Positions 62,001 through 64,000 of a stretch of 64,000 bases of DNA are shown here, piece by piece. Positions within the stretch are counted from its first letter, which is position 1. Each line of letters starts with the position of its first letter. The notes beneath the pieces were generated by a model. That model ran no database searches, was not told the DNA's origin, and worked only from the letters and a program-made list of their open reading frames with translations. Made by a program: the position numbers and the translations under genes. The DNA comes from Rhinopomastus cyanomelas (lineage: Eukaryota > Chordata > Aves > Bucerotiformes > Rhinopomastidae): the NCBI GenBank assembly GCA_013400115.1, contig VXBP01004367.1, forward strand, positions 186,556 to 250,555, in the 5' to 3' direction.

Positions 62001-63692
62001 TTGCTGCTGCTCTGTCCTGGGTGAGAAGGGAGACCAGGGAAAGGGTACTGCAGTATGTTTTGGGTCTCCCTCACCTTGTTATTACAAGTGCTTGTGTGAT
62101 AGAACCACAGAATCATTCAGGTTGGCCAAAGGGCTCAGGGTTGAGGCCCAAGCACAGCCCACAGAGCACCCGCCTGCGGTGGGTATCAGTGTTCATTTCA
62201 CAGGAAGGGAGGATGGAGCCAGGCTCTGCTCAGGGGCATCTAGTGATAGGATGAGGGGCAGTGGGTGTCAGCTGGAGCAGAGGAGGTTCCACATCAATAT
62301 CAGAAGGAACTTCTTCCCAGTGAGGGTGACAGAGCCCTGGAACAGGCTGCCCAGGGGGGTTGTGGAGTCTCCTTCTCTGGAGATGTTTAAGACCCACCTG
62401 GCCATGTTCCTGTGTGACTTGGTCTAGGTGATCCTGCTGTGGCAGGGGGATTGGACTGGATGATCTCTCAAGGTCCCTTCCAATCCCTAATGCTTCTGTG
62501 AAAGGCTGTTGCTGGCATGAGATTCTTAGAATCAATCACAGAATCCTTCAGGTTGGAGCAGACCCTTGAGATCATCAAGTCCAACCACCAACCCTGCTCT
62601 ACAAGTTCACCCCTAAACCAGATCCCCCAACACCACATTTAAACTCATCCAGGGATGATGACCCGGCCACCACCCTGAGTGTTCTCAAGTCTGATGCCAT
62701 GGGCATGTGCTGCACCGCATCCCACCTTGGATGGTTCCATCAGACTCATCATTTGCTTTGTTCTCCTTCAGGAACTCGTACGTCCGCCTGAGGCATTTGT
62801 GCACCAACACGTGGGTCACGAGTACCAGCATCCCGATAGACACCGATGAGGAGAGGTCTGTGATGTTAAAGGTAAACATGGATATCCTGGGGTTAACATC
62901 CCAGACTCAGCCTTGAAGTTCTTCATTGATGGTCTCAGTGCTAACACAGCAAAGATGTAGAAGGGTGGGGATGAAGATCGGAGGATTGGTTGCCTCCCCA
63001 CCTTCACTGAGGATCTCAGTGCTAACACAGCAAAGATGTGTAACAGTGGGGATAAAGATCAGAGGATCACCTACCCACTCCAAATCAAAACCTGTTGCAG
63101 ATTGGGACGTGCCAGACAAAGGAGGACAAGGAAGCTTTTGCCATTGTGTCTGTTCCTCTGTCCGAGGTCAGAGACCTGGACTTTGCTAATGACGCAAACA
63201 AGGTTCTGGCATCAACTGTCAAAAAGCTGGAGAGTGGGACCATAACCCAGAACGAAAGGAGGTCGGTGGGTTTTGTTTCTCCCCTCCTATACCGGTGTGC
63301 GTGTGCGTGTTGCCCTCCACCTTGTTGGGTGTGACAGCCGTGGGTGAGTTAGCAAAGCCTGTGTGAGCGCGGAGGAGTCGAGAGAGGACAGTTCCAGCGC
63401 TGAGAGTGCCAGCCCTGCGTTGGCTTTGCACCTCTGTCTTGGTGTCCTTGCTGCATCTCAGGCTGGTCTGCGTATCCCAGGGTAGAGCTGTTTCATGCCT
63501 CTGGTGAGTCCATCCAGCCTCTGTATTCATGGTTTGTCTGTTCTCTCTAGGTTCGTAACCAAGTTACTGGAAGATCTCATCTTCTTCGTAGCCGATGTGC
63601 CCAACAACGGGCAGGACGTCCTGGATGTGGTCATCACGAAGCCAAACCGGGAGCGACAGAAATTAATGAGGGAGCAAAATATATTGGCCCAG
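22942..63692 (+). CDS. ITPR2: ITPR2 (inositol 1,4,5-trisphosphate receptor type 2), N-terminal 517 residues, exons 1-14
   Basis: ITPR2 is a tetrameric Ca2+-release channel of the endoplasmic reticulum opened by IP3 and Ca2+. Fourteen coding exons (22942-23033, 37279-37349, 43397-43512, 45118-45204, 46414-46572, 51821-51919, 52535-52618, 53528-53674, 55177-55272, 57325-57369, 60901-61052, 62772-62871, 63101-63261, 63551-63692) join in frame to 517 residues of a protein usually near 2,700. Residues 1-223 are the suppressor domain (beta-trefoil 1), about 224-436 the second beta-trefoil, then the helical IP3-binding region begins. IP3-contact residues known from ITPR1 are present: R265, T266, T267 and R269 (LRTTLRQ; Leu at 268 as in types 2 and 3), and R503, K507, R510. 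The sequence fits type 2 better than 1 or 3 (KQAKQGNHTEAALLKK; SASS-free ASNIELLDNPG), and the INTS13 neighbour agrees. Confidence 0.96.
23545..23619 (+). mobile_element. CR1 LINE 3' terminus, short
   Basis: A forward copy of about 75 bases (CTGGCAGGCGGATTGGACTA to TTCTGTGATTCTGTG). Confidence 0.9.
23930..24425 (+). mobile_element. CR1 LINE, older copy
   Basis: A diverged forward ORF2-tail segment (ACCAGCAATGTGTCCTTGTT, GCCACATCTGGACTACTGTG and AGGCTTCATTT-like region). Confidence 0.82.
24447..24717 (+). mobile_element. CR1 LINE 3' end (group A)
   Basis: A forward copy runs from CAGTGTCCTCTAATGATAGG to CCCTGATGTTCTGTGACTC. A deletion around 24573 removes about 20 bases. Confidence 0.92.
24938..25112 (-). 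mobile_element. CR1 LINE 3' end (group B)
   Basis: A reverse copy starts with CATAGAATCATTCAGGTTGG and ends near TGGGCAGCCCATCTCTGAC. Confidence 0.92.
25632..26332 (+). mobile_element. CR1 LINE (group A), 5'-truncated, longer copy
   Basis: A forward copy runs from CACCTGGGGAGTGACCTGTT to CCCTAATGTTCTGTGATTC. Frame 25919-26251 is the ORF2 tail. Confidence 0.94.
26752..27418 (-). mobile_element. CR1 LINE (group A), 5'-truncated, longer copy
   Basis: A reverse copy runs from TCACAGAATCCTTAGGGATT to CAGGACCCCCAGGTCC. The minisatellite starts just beyond its truncated end. Confidence 0.94.
27442..27750. repeat. 32-bp minisatellite, 9 full copies plus a partial
   Basis: The unit begins CTGATGTAGCGGCTGAGG and ends GTGTAGGACACC. 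Full copies start at 27463 and repeat every 32 bases to 27750; a half unit precedes them. Two unit variants (GGATGTGTAGG and GGTTGAGTAGG) alternate irregularly. All three minus-strand frames stay open because the unit lacks stops on that strand. Confidence 0.95.
28183..28229 (+). mobile_element. CR1 LINE 3' terminus, very short
   Basis: About 45 bases (GATCTTTCAAGGTCCCTTCC to CATGTTCTGTGAC). Confidence 0.82.
28471..28556 (-). mobile_element. CR1 LINE 3' terminus (group A), inverted partner
   Basis: A reverse copy runs from AGTCACAGAACATTAGGGAA to GATCACCTAGACCAG. Confidence 0.9.
28645..28908 (+). mobile_element. CR1 LINE 3' end (group A)
   Basis: A forward copy runs from GTGTTATTTAATGACACGAC to TGTGTTCTGTGATTCAC, facing the reverse copy just upstream. 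Confidence 0.92.
29757..29848 (+). mobile_element. CR1 LINE 3' terminus (group A)
   Basis: Forward, from CTGGGCTGGGTCTAGGTGGT to CATGATTCTATGATTCC. Confidence 0.9.
29848..30062 (-). mobile_element. CR1 LINE, older internal segment
   Basis: A reverse ORF2-tail segment (CAGAACTGAACACAGTACTT, then GTTGGCCTTCTTGGCCACC), abutting the preceding forward 3' end tail to tail. Confidence 0.82.
30545..30860 (+). mobile_element. CR1 LINE 3' end, older group
   Basis: Forward, from TCTCTACAGCTCCCTGAAGG to TCCAGCCTCAACCATTCAGT; related to the copy at 20310-20897. Confidence 0.85.
31080..31132 (+). mobile_element. CR1 LINE 3' terminus, older group, very short
   Basis: About 50 bases (GGCTGGATGAGCTCAGAGGG to CTCTGTGATTCTGC). 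Confidence 0.75.
31197..31312 (-). mobile_element. Chimeric CR1 with two fused 3' ends
   Basis: A reverse group A 3' end, then the junction CTTCACTGGAGAAGTTCTGG (complement of the linker seen at 3360), then AATCAGAATCACTCATTC, the start of a second 3' end. Confidence 0.82.
31898..32237 (-). mobile_element. Chimeric CR1 with two fused 3' ends
   Basis: A reverse group A 3' end (ACCATAGAGTCATCAGGGAT), junction CTCACTGGAGAAGCCGTGG, then an older CR1 end from AGTCACTCAGGGTTGGAAGG through ACACCTCCAGGGATGGGGCC to the conserved CACGGTGAAGAACTTCC. Confidence 0.85.
32238..32458 (-). mobile_element. Mosaic CR1: group B 3' part joined to group A body
   Basis: A reverse copy begins as group B (ACAGAATCATTCAGTGACC, CCACCAACCCTACTCTACAA) but continues as group A (AGTTCCTTCTCATATTGATG) from about 32390. 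Confidence 0.8.
33050..33438 (-). mobile_element. CR1 LINE (group B), 5'-truncated
   Basis: A reverse copy runs from ATCACAGACTCACTCTGGTT to AACAGACCCAACTCTCTCAA. Confidence 0.92.
33439..33498 (+). mobile_element. CR1 LINE 3' terminus (group A), inverted partner
   Basis: Sixty forward bases (GGGGGATTGCACTGGATGAT to CCTGATGTTCTGTGACC) directly follow the reverse group B copy. Confidence 0.88.
33825..34348 (+). mobile_element. CR1 LINE (group A) with a short tandem duplication near its end
   Basis: A forward copy runs from TCCTCTGGAATCTTGTGGTC to TGTTCTATGATTCTGTGAC. The TGATCCTGCT...GGGGGAT segment is repeated at about 34245-34293. Confidence 0.93.
34694..35112 (-). mobile_element. CR1 LINE (group A), 5'-truncated
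   Basis: A reverse copy runs from CACAGACTCACAGAACACTA to GGAGATGTTCTACTCCCTTT. Confidence 0.93.
35200..35490 (-). mobile_element. CR1 LINE, older internal segment
   Basis: A reverse copy of the ORF2 tail (CAGCCCATCCTCACAGGAGA to TGCTGGCTCAGGTTGAGC). Confidence 0.8.
36115..36810 (+). mobile_element. CR1 LINE (group B) with 42-bp internal tandem duplication
   Basis: A forward copy runs from CTAACTGACAGGAGCCTGAA to the 3' end near 36810. Positions 36245-36286 and 36287-36328 are the same 42-bp duplication seen at 21524-21607. Confidence 0.92.
37279..37349 (+). CDS. ITPR2: ITPR2 exon 2
   Basis: The acceptor TTCTCTTTCCAG ends at 37278 and the donor G|GTCAGT begins at 37350. It encodes LVDDRCVVQPDAGDLANPPK through KFR plus the first base of Asp55. 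In intron 2 (37350-43396), 39905-40250, 40550-40995, 41230-41930 and 42035-42600 show nothing recognisable. Confidence 0.96.
37395..37482 (+). mobile_element. CR1 LINE, old internal fragment
   Basis: A weakly conserved forward fragment (CTGTGCTGGTGAGACTCCAC, CTGGCTCCAGTTCTTG) just after exon 2. Confidence 0.6.
37895..38578 (+). mobile_element. CR1 LINE (group A), 5'-truncated, longer copy
   Basis: A forward copy runs from TGCAAAAAGGGACCTAGGGG to CATGTTCTGTGATTTTGTG. Confidence 0.94.
38862..38933. repeat. 24-bp tandem repeat, 3 copies
   Basis: A unit starting TGTGTTTGTCACATCACC repeats at 38862, 38886 and 38910 with almost no divergence. Confidence 0.93.
38965..39602 (+). mobile_element. CR1 LINE ending in the chimeric double 3' end
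   Basis: A forward older CR1 from GAGCTGGGTGGTGAAAGGAT. Its 3' end GGTTGGAACTGGATGGTCAG is followed by linker AACTTCTCCAGTGAAGTGAT and a complete group A 3' end finishing ATGATTCTATGATTCTATG at 39602. It is the longest of the four chimeras. Confidence 0.87.
39605..39902 (+). mobile_element. CR1 LINE, another subfamily
   Basis: A forward copy with TTTAGATTGGATCTTAGGAA and a 3' end TCTCTCCCAACCTCAACC; related to the copy at 57465-57772. Confidence 0.85.
40257..40546 (-). mobile_element. CR1 LINE 3' end (group A)
   Basis: A reverse copy runs from AGTCACAGAATATTAGGGGT to GAGCAGAGCCTGGCTCCA. Confidence 0.93.
41003..41162 (+). mobile_element. CR1 LINE 3' end (group A)
   Basis: A forward copy runs from GTGGTTGTGGAGTCTCCTTC to CTAACGATTCTGATTCTGTG. 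Confidence 0.9.
41165..41230 (-). mobile_element. CR1 LINE internal fragment, short
   Basis: A reverse fragment (ATTGGCCTTCTTGGCCACAA), tail to tail with the preceding copy. Confidence 0.75.
41935..42035 (-). mobile_element. CR1 LINE, old internal fragment
   Basis: A reverse fragment (GGCTCATGTTGAGCCTCTCA, CCAAGTCCCTCTCC). Confidence 0.75.
42612..42762 (-). mobile_element. CR1 LINE 3' end, old
   Basis: A reverse copy (GGCTGGAAGGGACCTCTAGA to GGGCAGCCCATTCCAGCC). Confidence 0.8.
42920..43235 (+). mobile_element. CR1 LINE reverse-transcriptase segment
   Basis: A forward fragment encodes RT motifs GPVLFSLFINDLDEG and SADDTELRGVA (the ADD catalytic core) at about 42975-43075, with no 3' end. 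Confidence 0.85.
43397..43512 (+). CDS. ITPR2: ITPR2 exon 3
   Basis: The acceptor CTCTTCCACAG ends at 43396 and the donor CAG|GTAAGA begins at 43513. It encodes CLFKVCPMNRYSAQKQYWK and KQAKQGNHTEAALLKKLQ (residues 56-93). The QGNHTEAALL segment is typical of type 2. Intron 3 (43513-45117) holds several CR1 ends; 43520-43825 and 44550-45117 show nothing else. Confidence 0.96.
43826..43946 (+). mobile_element. CR1 LINE 3' end (group A)
   Basis: A forward copy runs from GTGACCCACCTGGATGTGTT to CTAATGATTCTATGATCC. Confidence 0.9.
44022..44085 (-). mobile_element. CR1 LINE 3' terminus (group A), short
   Basis: A reverse copy (AGAATCACAGAACATTGGGG to AGTCCAGTCCCCTG). Confidence 0.9.
44248..44545 (-). 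mobile_element. CR1 LINE 3' end (group A)
   Basis: A reverse copy runs from CAGAACCACAGAACATCAGG to CATCCTCCTGACACCCCC. Confidence 0.93.
45118..45204 (+). CDS. ITPR2: ITPR2 exon 4
   Basis: The acceptor GTTCTTTTGCAG ends at 45117 and the donor CAG|GTAAGT begins at 45205. It is 29 codons, phase 0 (residues 94-122), HAAELEQKQNESENRKLLG to YSNVIQ. Intron 4 (45205-46413) contains one CR1 bounded by a 54-bp direct repeat. Confidence 0.96.
45436..45489. repeat. 54-bp direct repeat, left copy
   Basis: It starts TCTCAAGATTTATTTCAGAA and ends CAGCTCCTTTTGA. It matches 46104-46157 at 49 of 54 positions without gaps and lies 10 bases before the CR1 3' terminus. Confidence 0.9.
45500..46103 (-). mobile_element. 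CR1 LINE (group A) flanked by a long direct repeat
   Basis: A reverse copy runs from TCACAGAGTCACAGAACATT to the complement of the 'CAATGTGTTCTTGTGGCC' region. Frame 45581-45862 on the minus strand is the ORF2 tail. Confidence 0.94.
46104..46157. repeat. 54-bp direct repeat, right copy
   Basis: The right copy of the repeat at 45436-45489, directly abutting the truncated 5' end of the CR1. Confidence 0.9.
46414..46572 (+). CDS. ITPR2: ITPR2 exon 5
   Basis: The acceptor TTTGTTCTCAG ends at 46413 and the donor AAC|GTAAGT begins at 46573. It is 53 codons (residues 123-175), LLHIKSNKYLTVNKRLPALL to KLRSEGDN, part of the suppressor beta-trefoil. In intron 5 (46573-51820), 46573-48265 and 49402-50427 show no repeats or genes. 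Confidence 0.96.
48267..48722 (-). mobile_element. CR1 LINE (group A), 5'-truncated
   Basis: A reverse copy runs from ATCACACAGAATCACAGAAC to GCTCTCTCCAGTGGTTCTG. Confidence 0.93.
48726..49040 (-). mobile_element. CR1 LINE, separate subfamily
   Basis: A reverse copy starts AAAACCATTTAGGTTGGAAA; the middle ACTATACCCAACCTAGCAC differs from groups A and B. Confidence 0.83.
49045..49402 (+). mobile_element. CR1 LINE 3' end (group A)
   Basis: A forward copy runs from GTGAGGAGATTGAGGGGTGA to CCCTAATGTTCTGTGGTTC, facing the reverse copies upstream. Confidence 0.93.
50428..50572 (+). mobile_element. CR1 LINE 3' end (group A), first of a direct pair
   Basis: A forward copy runs from CCTAGTCTCCTTCTCTGGAG to TTAATGTTCTGTGATTCTG. 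Confidence 0.92.
50573..50808 (+). mobile_element. CR1 LINE 3' end (group A), second of a direct pair
   Basis: A forward copy starts immediately after the previous one (CTGGAACAGAGGAGGTTCC) and ends CTAATGTTCTGTGGTTCCC. Confidence 0.92.
51188..51627 (+). mobile_element. CR1 LINE, older copy
   Basis: A forward copy runs from GGCTGGGGAGAGGTCTGGAG to a diverged 3' end TCATGAGTCTATGATTCTA. Confidence 0.85.
51821..51919 (+). CDS. ITPR2: ITPR2 exon 6, equals splice segment SIm2 (residues 176-208)
   Basis: The acceptor TTTCTGATTTCCAG ends at 51820 and the donor GAG|GTGAGT begins at 51920. It is 99 bases, phase 0-0, residues 176-208 (VVVGDKVVLMPVNAGQPL to NPGCKE). This is exactly the range reported as the alternatively spliced SIm2 segment of mouse type 2 receptor, whose skipping abolishes IP3 binding. 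Skipping here would also keep the frame. Confidence 0.96.
52175..52345 (-). mobile_element. CR1 LINE 3' end, old
   Basis: A reverse copy (TTGGATTGGAAGGGACCTCC to GTCTCTGGGAAACCTGTGCC). Confidence 0.82.
52535..52618 (+). CDS. ITPR2: ITPR2 exon 7
   Basis: The acceptor TTTTCCCCAAAG ends at 52534 and the donor GGA|GTAAGT begins at 52619. It is 28 codons (residues 209-236), VNAVNCNTSWKITLFMKF to DDVLKG, spanning the suppressor/IP3-core boundary near 223. Intron 7 carries a group B CR1 and a reverse CR1. Confidence 0.96.
52680..52902 (+). mobile_element. CR1 LINE 3' end (group B)
   Basis: A forward copy runs from GTTTAGGTTGGCCATCAGGA to the tail after GATCCCAAGGGTCATTTCC. Confidence 0.9.
53083..53268 (-). 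mobile_element. CR1 LINE 3' end (group A)
   Basis: A reverse copy runs from ATAGAATCATAGAATCATTA to TGGCACCCTCACTGGGGA. Confidence 0.92.
53269..53318 (+). mobile_element. CR1 LINE 3' terminus, inverted partner
   Basis: About 50 forward bases (GACTGGATCTTTCGAGGTCC to TGTTCTGTGATTCTGTG) abut the truncated end of the reverse copy. Confidence 0.88.
53528..53674 (+). CDS. ITPR2: ITPR2 exon 8, first IP3-contact cluster
   Basis: The acceptor TGTTCCTTTAG ends at 53527 and the donor GAG|GTATTT begins at 53675. It is 49 codons (residues 237-285), GDVVRLFHAEQEKFLTCDEY, then FLRTTLRQSATSATSSKAL. R265, T266, T267 and R269 fall at the IP3-phosphate contacts of the family. In intron 8 (53675-55176) only one CR1 is recognisable. 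Confidence 0.97.
54424..54994 (+). mobile_element. CR1 LINE (group A), 5'-truncated
   Basis: A forward copy runs from GGTGGTTAGCAGATCAAGAG to CCCTGATGGTTCTGTGAA. The ORF2 tail is open at 54360-54956. Confidence 0.94.
55177..55272 (+). CDS. ITPR2: ITPR2 exon 9
   Basis: The acceptor ATCTATTTTAG ends at 55176 and the donor GAG|GTAAGC begins at 55273. It is 32 codons (residues 286-317), VVHHDPCRGGAGQWNSLFR to ATGNYLAAE. In intron 9, 55573-56555 shows nothing recognisable. Confidence 0.97.
55425..55572 (+). mobile_element. CR1 LINE 3' end (group A)
   Basis: A forward copy runs from CTGTGGAGCCTCCTTCTCTG to CCTAGTGTTCTGTGATTC. Confidence 0.9.
56562..57240 (-). mobile_element. CR1 LINE (group B), 5'-truncated, longer copy
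   Basis: A reverse copy runs from AGAATCACAGGATCATTCAG to GGAACCCCCAGGTCCCTCTG. It lacks the 42-bp duplication seen in two other group B copies. It ends 85 bases before ITPR2 exon 10. Confidence 0.94.
57325..57369 (+). CDS. ITPR2: ITPR2 exon 10, 45-bp exon at the SI splice position
   Basis: The acceptor TCTTCTTTTGCAG ends at 57324 and the donor TTG|GTAAGT begins at 57370. It is 15 codons, phase 0-0, residues 318-332 (LNPRYPEGNSEGKPL). Length and position coincide with the SI segment that is alternatively spliced in ITPR1. The sequence is the most diverged part of the N-terminus. Confidence 0.95.
57419..57458. repeat. 10-bp tandem repeat, about 4 copies
   Basis: The unit GCATCCCAGC repeats just downstream of exon 10. 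Confidence 0.88.
57465..57772 (+). mobile_element. CR1 LINE, subfamily shared with 39605-39902
   Basis: A forward copy with CCAGTGATGGGACGAGGAAG and TTTAGATTGGATCTTAGGAA; the 3' end is diverged. Confidence 0.82.
57885..57990 (+). mobile_element. CR1 LINE 3' terminus (group A)
   Basis: A forward copy runs from GTGTCCCTGTGGGACTTGGT to CCTGATGCTCTGTGATAC. Confidence 0.9.
58440..58657 (+). mobile_element. CR1 LINE 3' end (group A)
   Basis: A forward copy runs from CACATCAATCTGAGAAGGAC to CTCTCTGTGATTCTGTGAT. Confidence 0.93.
58790..59112 (-). mobile_element. CR1 LINE 3' end (group A)
   Basis: A reverse copy runs from CTCATAGAACCATCAGGGAT to CACCCACCCTTCAAATAC. Confidence 0.93.
59328..59392 (+). 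mobile_element. CR1 LINE 3' terminus, short
   Basis: A forward copy of about 65 bases (GGGGGATTGGACTAGATGAT to CCCTAATGAGTCCATGA). The stretch 59400-60165 shows nothing recognisable. Confidence 0.9.
60168..60290 (+). mobile_element. CR1 LINE 3' end (group A)
   Basis: A forward copy runs from AAGCTGCCTGGACATGTTCC to CCCTAATGTCCTGGGATTC. Confidence 0.9.
60375..60516 (+). mobile_element. CR1 LINE internal fragment (group B)
   Basis: A forward fragment (TGGTGAGATGTTGGTGCTGG to AGTGGTCAGGCACTGGG); no 3' end. Confidence 0.88.
60725..60862 (+). mobile_element. CR1 LINE 3' end (group A), 38 bases from an exon
   Basis: A forward copy runs from AGTCTCTAGAGATGTGTAAG to TGTTCTGTGATTCTGTGAC. It ends 38 bases before ITPR2 exon 11. 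Confidence 0.92.
60901..61052 (+). CDS. ITPR2: ITPR2 exon 11
   Basis: The acceptor GCCTCATTGGCAG ends at 60900 and the donor AG|GTAACA begins at 61053. It encodes RDGDLPASKKKRQAGEK through FELDATTLQRADCLVP plus AG (residues 333-383). In intron 11 (61053-62771), 61053-61588 and 61665-62100 show nothing recognisable. Confidence 0.96.
61590..61662 (+). mobile_element. CR1 LINE internal fragment, short
   Basis: A forward fragment (GTCCAGCGGGGAGCCACAAA to GAGGAAAGGCTGAGGGAG). Confidence 0.88.
62101..62206. repeat. CR1-linked repeat unit, part 1 of a split copy
   Basis: From GGCCAAAGGGCTCAGGGTTG (62123) to CATTTCACAGG it matches the reverse complement of 22089-22210, with a deletion of about 14 bases that removes one side of the 9-bp stem. 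A CR1 insertion separates it from its continuation at 62501-62535. Confidence 0.72.
62207..62500 (+). mobile_element. CR1 LINE 3' end (group A), nested inside another repeat
   Basis: A forward copy runs from AGGATGGAGCCAGGCTCTGC to CCCTAATGCTTCTGTGA. It splits the repeat unit also found at 22089-22210, so it is the younger insertion. Confidence 0.92.
62501..62680 (-). mobile_element. CR1 LINE 3' end (group B) with the adjoining repeat unit
   Basis: After AAAGGCTGTTGCTGGCATG and ATTCTTAGAATCA (the repeat unit's continuation), a reverse group B 3' end starts at ATCACAGAATCCTTCAGG and runs to TGACCCGGCCACCACC. Confidence 0.88.
62772..62871 (+). CDS. ITPR2: ITPR2 exon 12
   Basis: The acceptor TTCTCCTTCAG ends at 62771 and the donor AAG|GTAAAC begins at 62872. 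It encodes NSYVRLRHLCTNTWVTST to ERSVMLK (residues 384-416). Intron 12 is only 229 bases and mostly an 81-bp tandem duplication. Confidence 0.97.
62933..63094. repeat. 81-bp tandem duplication filling intron 12
   Basis: Both copies begin TCTCAGTGCTAACACAGCAA (62933 and 63014). The first half is nearly identical and the second half is diverged. Confidence 0.85.
63101..63261 (+). CDS. ITPR2: ITPR2 exon 13
   Basis: The acceptor AAACCTGTTGCAG ends at 63100 and the donor AG|GTCGGT begins at 63262, a weak match. It encodes IGTCQTKEDKEAFAIVSV to TITQNER plus AG (residues 417-470), reaching into the helical IP3-binding domain. Confidence 0.96.
63551..63692 (+). CDS. ITPR2: ITPR2 exon 14, second IP3-contact cluster
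   Basis: The acceptor TTCTCTCTAG ends at 63550 and the donor CAG|GTACAT begins at 63693. It encodes FVTKLLEDLIFFVADVPN, then TKPNRERQKLMREQNIL-AQ (residues 471-517). R503, K507 and R510 match ITPR1 R504, K508 and R511, which grip the IP3 phosphates. The next exon lies beyond the window. Confidence 0.97.
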
Positions 63693-63749
63693 GTACATTC
63701 CCCTGCTGTGGGTGACTCGCTTGTGTTTGCAGCCAGAGTGCAGGAGGGA

Positions 63750-64000
63750 CTCGTCTGAGAAGATGCTGAGGGAGCTGGGGCTCTTGAGCTTGGAGAAAAG
63801 GAACCTGAGGGGTGACCTCATGAATGGTGATCAATATGTGAAGGGTGGGTGTCAGGAGGATGGAGCCAGGCTCTGCTCAGGAGCATCTAGTGATAGGATG
63901 AGGGGCAGTGGGTGTGAGCTGGAGCAGAGGAGGTTCCACATCAATCTGAGAAGGACCTTCTTCCCAGTGAGGGTGTCAGAGCACTGGAAGGGGCTGCCCA
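63750..64000 (+). mobile_element. CR1 LINE (group A), cut by the window end
   Basis: A forward copy from GTCTGAGAAGATGCTGAGGG, still in the ORF2 tail (CACTGGAAGGGGCTGCCCA) at the last base. Confidence 0.93.

Noticed and set aside
22942..63692. Receptor as ITPR1 or ITPR3
   Set aside because: RTTLRQ excludes type 1. Residues after YWKAKQ (AKQGNHTEAALLKK) and the region ASNIELLDNPGCKE fit type 2 rather than type 3, and INTS13 is the expected neighbour of ITPR2.

Overview
The window is bird nuclear DNA. It holds the 3' half of INTS13 (Integrator subunit 13, also called Asunder) and, about 11 kb downstream on the same strand, the promoter and first 14 coding exons of ITPR2 (type 2 inositol 1,4,5-trisphosphate receptor). 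Every coding exon joins the next in frame across GT-AG introns. The spliced proteins are about 379 residues (INTS13 C-terminal part) and 517 residues (ITPR2 N-terminal part). INTS13 next to ITPR2 matches the arrangement on human 12p11, which supports calling the receptor ITPR2 rather than ITPR1 or ITPR3.

The organism is inferred to be a bird because the DNA is saturated with CR1 LINEs, nearly all cut off at the 5' end and keeping the 3' end. By eye there are more than 70 fragments covering roughly 40 percent of the window. Such a load is typical of woodpeckers and relatives (Piciformes) and perhaps hornbills or hoopoes; this is inference. Two main CR1 groups occur. Group A ends in CCCTTCCAATCCCTAATG plus TTCTGTGATTCTGTGA. 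Group B ends in GATCCCAGGGGTCTTTTCC plus an ATTCTATG-like tail. Older, more diverged copies are also present.

Layout: 808-11317, eight INTS13 coding exons including the stop codon; 11318 to about 11955, its 3' UTR with AATAAA at 11929; 11956-22489, intergenic DNA with many CR1 copies and no gene I can support; about 22490-23400, a CpG island with the ITPR2 start codon at 22942; 23034-37278, ITPR2 intron 1 with many CR1 copies and a 32-bp minisatellite; 37279-63692, ITPR2 exons 2-14. The gene continues past the window.

The two genes act in different places. INTS13 is a nuclear subunit of the Integrator RNA-cleavage complex. ITPR2 is an endoplasmic-reticulum calcium-release channel; the window encodes its suppressor domain, second beta-trefoil and the start of the helical part of the IP3-binding core.

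I found no new multi-gene system. The unusual material lies in the repeats: a recurrent chimeric CR1 with two fused 3' ends, a tRNA-headed SINE with a CR1-like tail and a micro-inversion, a sequence of about 120 bp carried beside CR1 ends at two loci, a CR1 flanked by a 54-bp direct repeat, and a CR1 subfamily with a 42-bp in-frame duplication. In ITPR2, two exons coincide exactly with known receptor splice segments.
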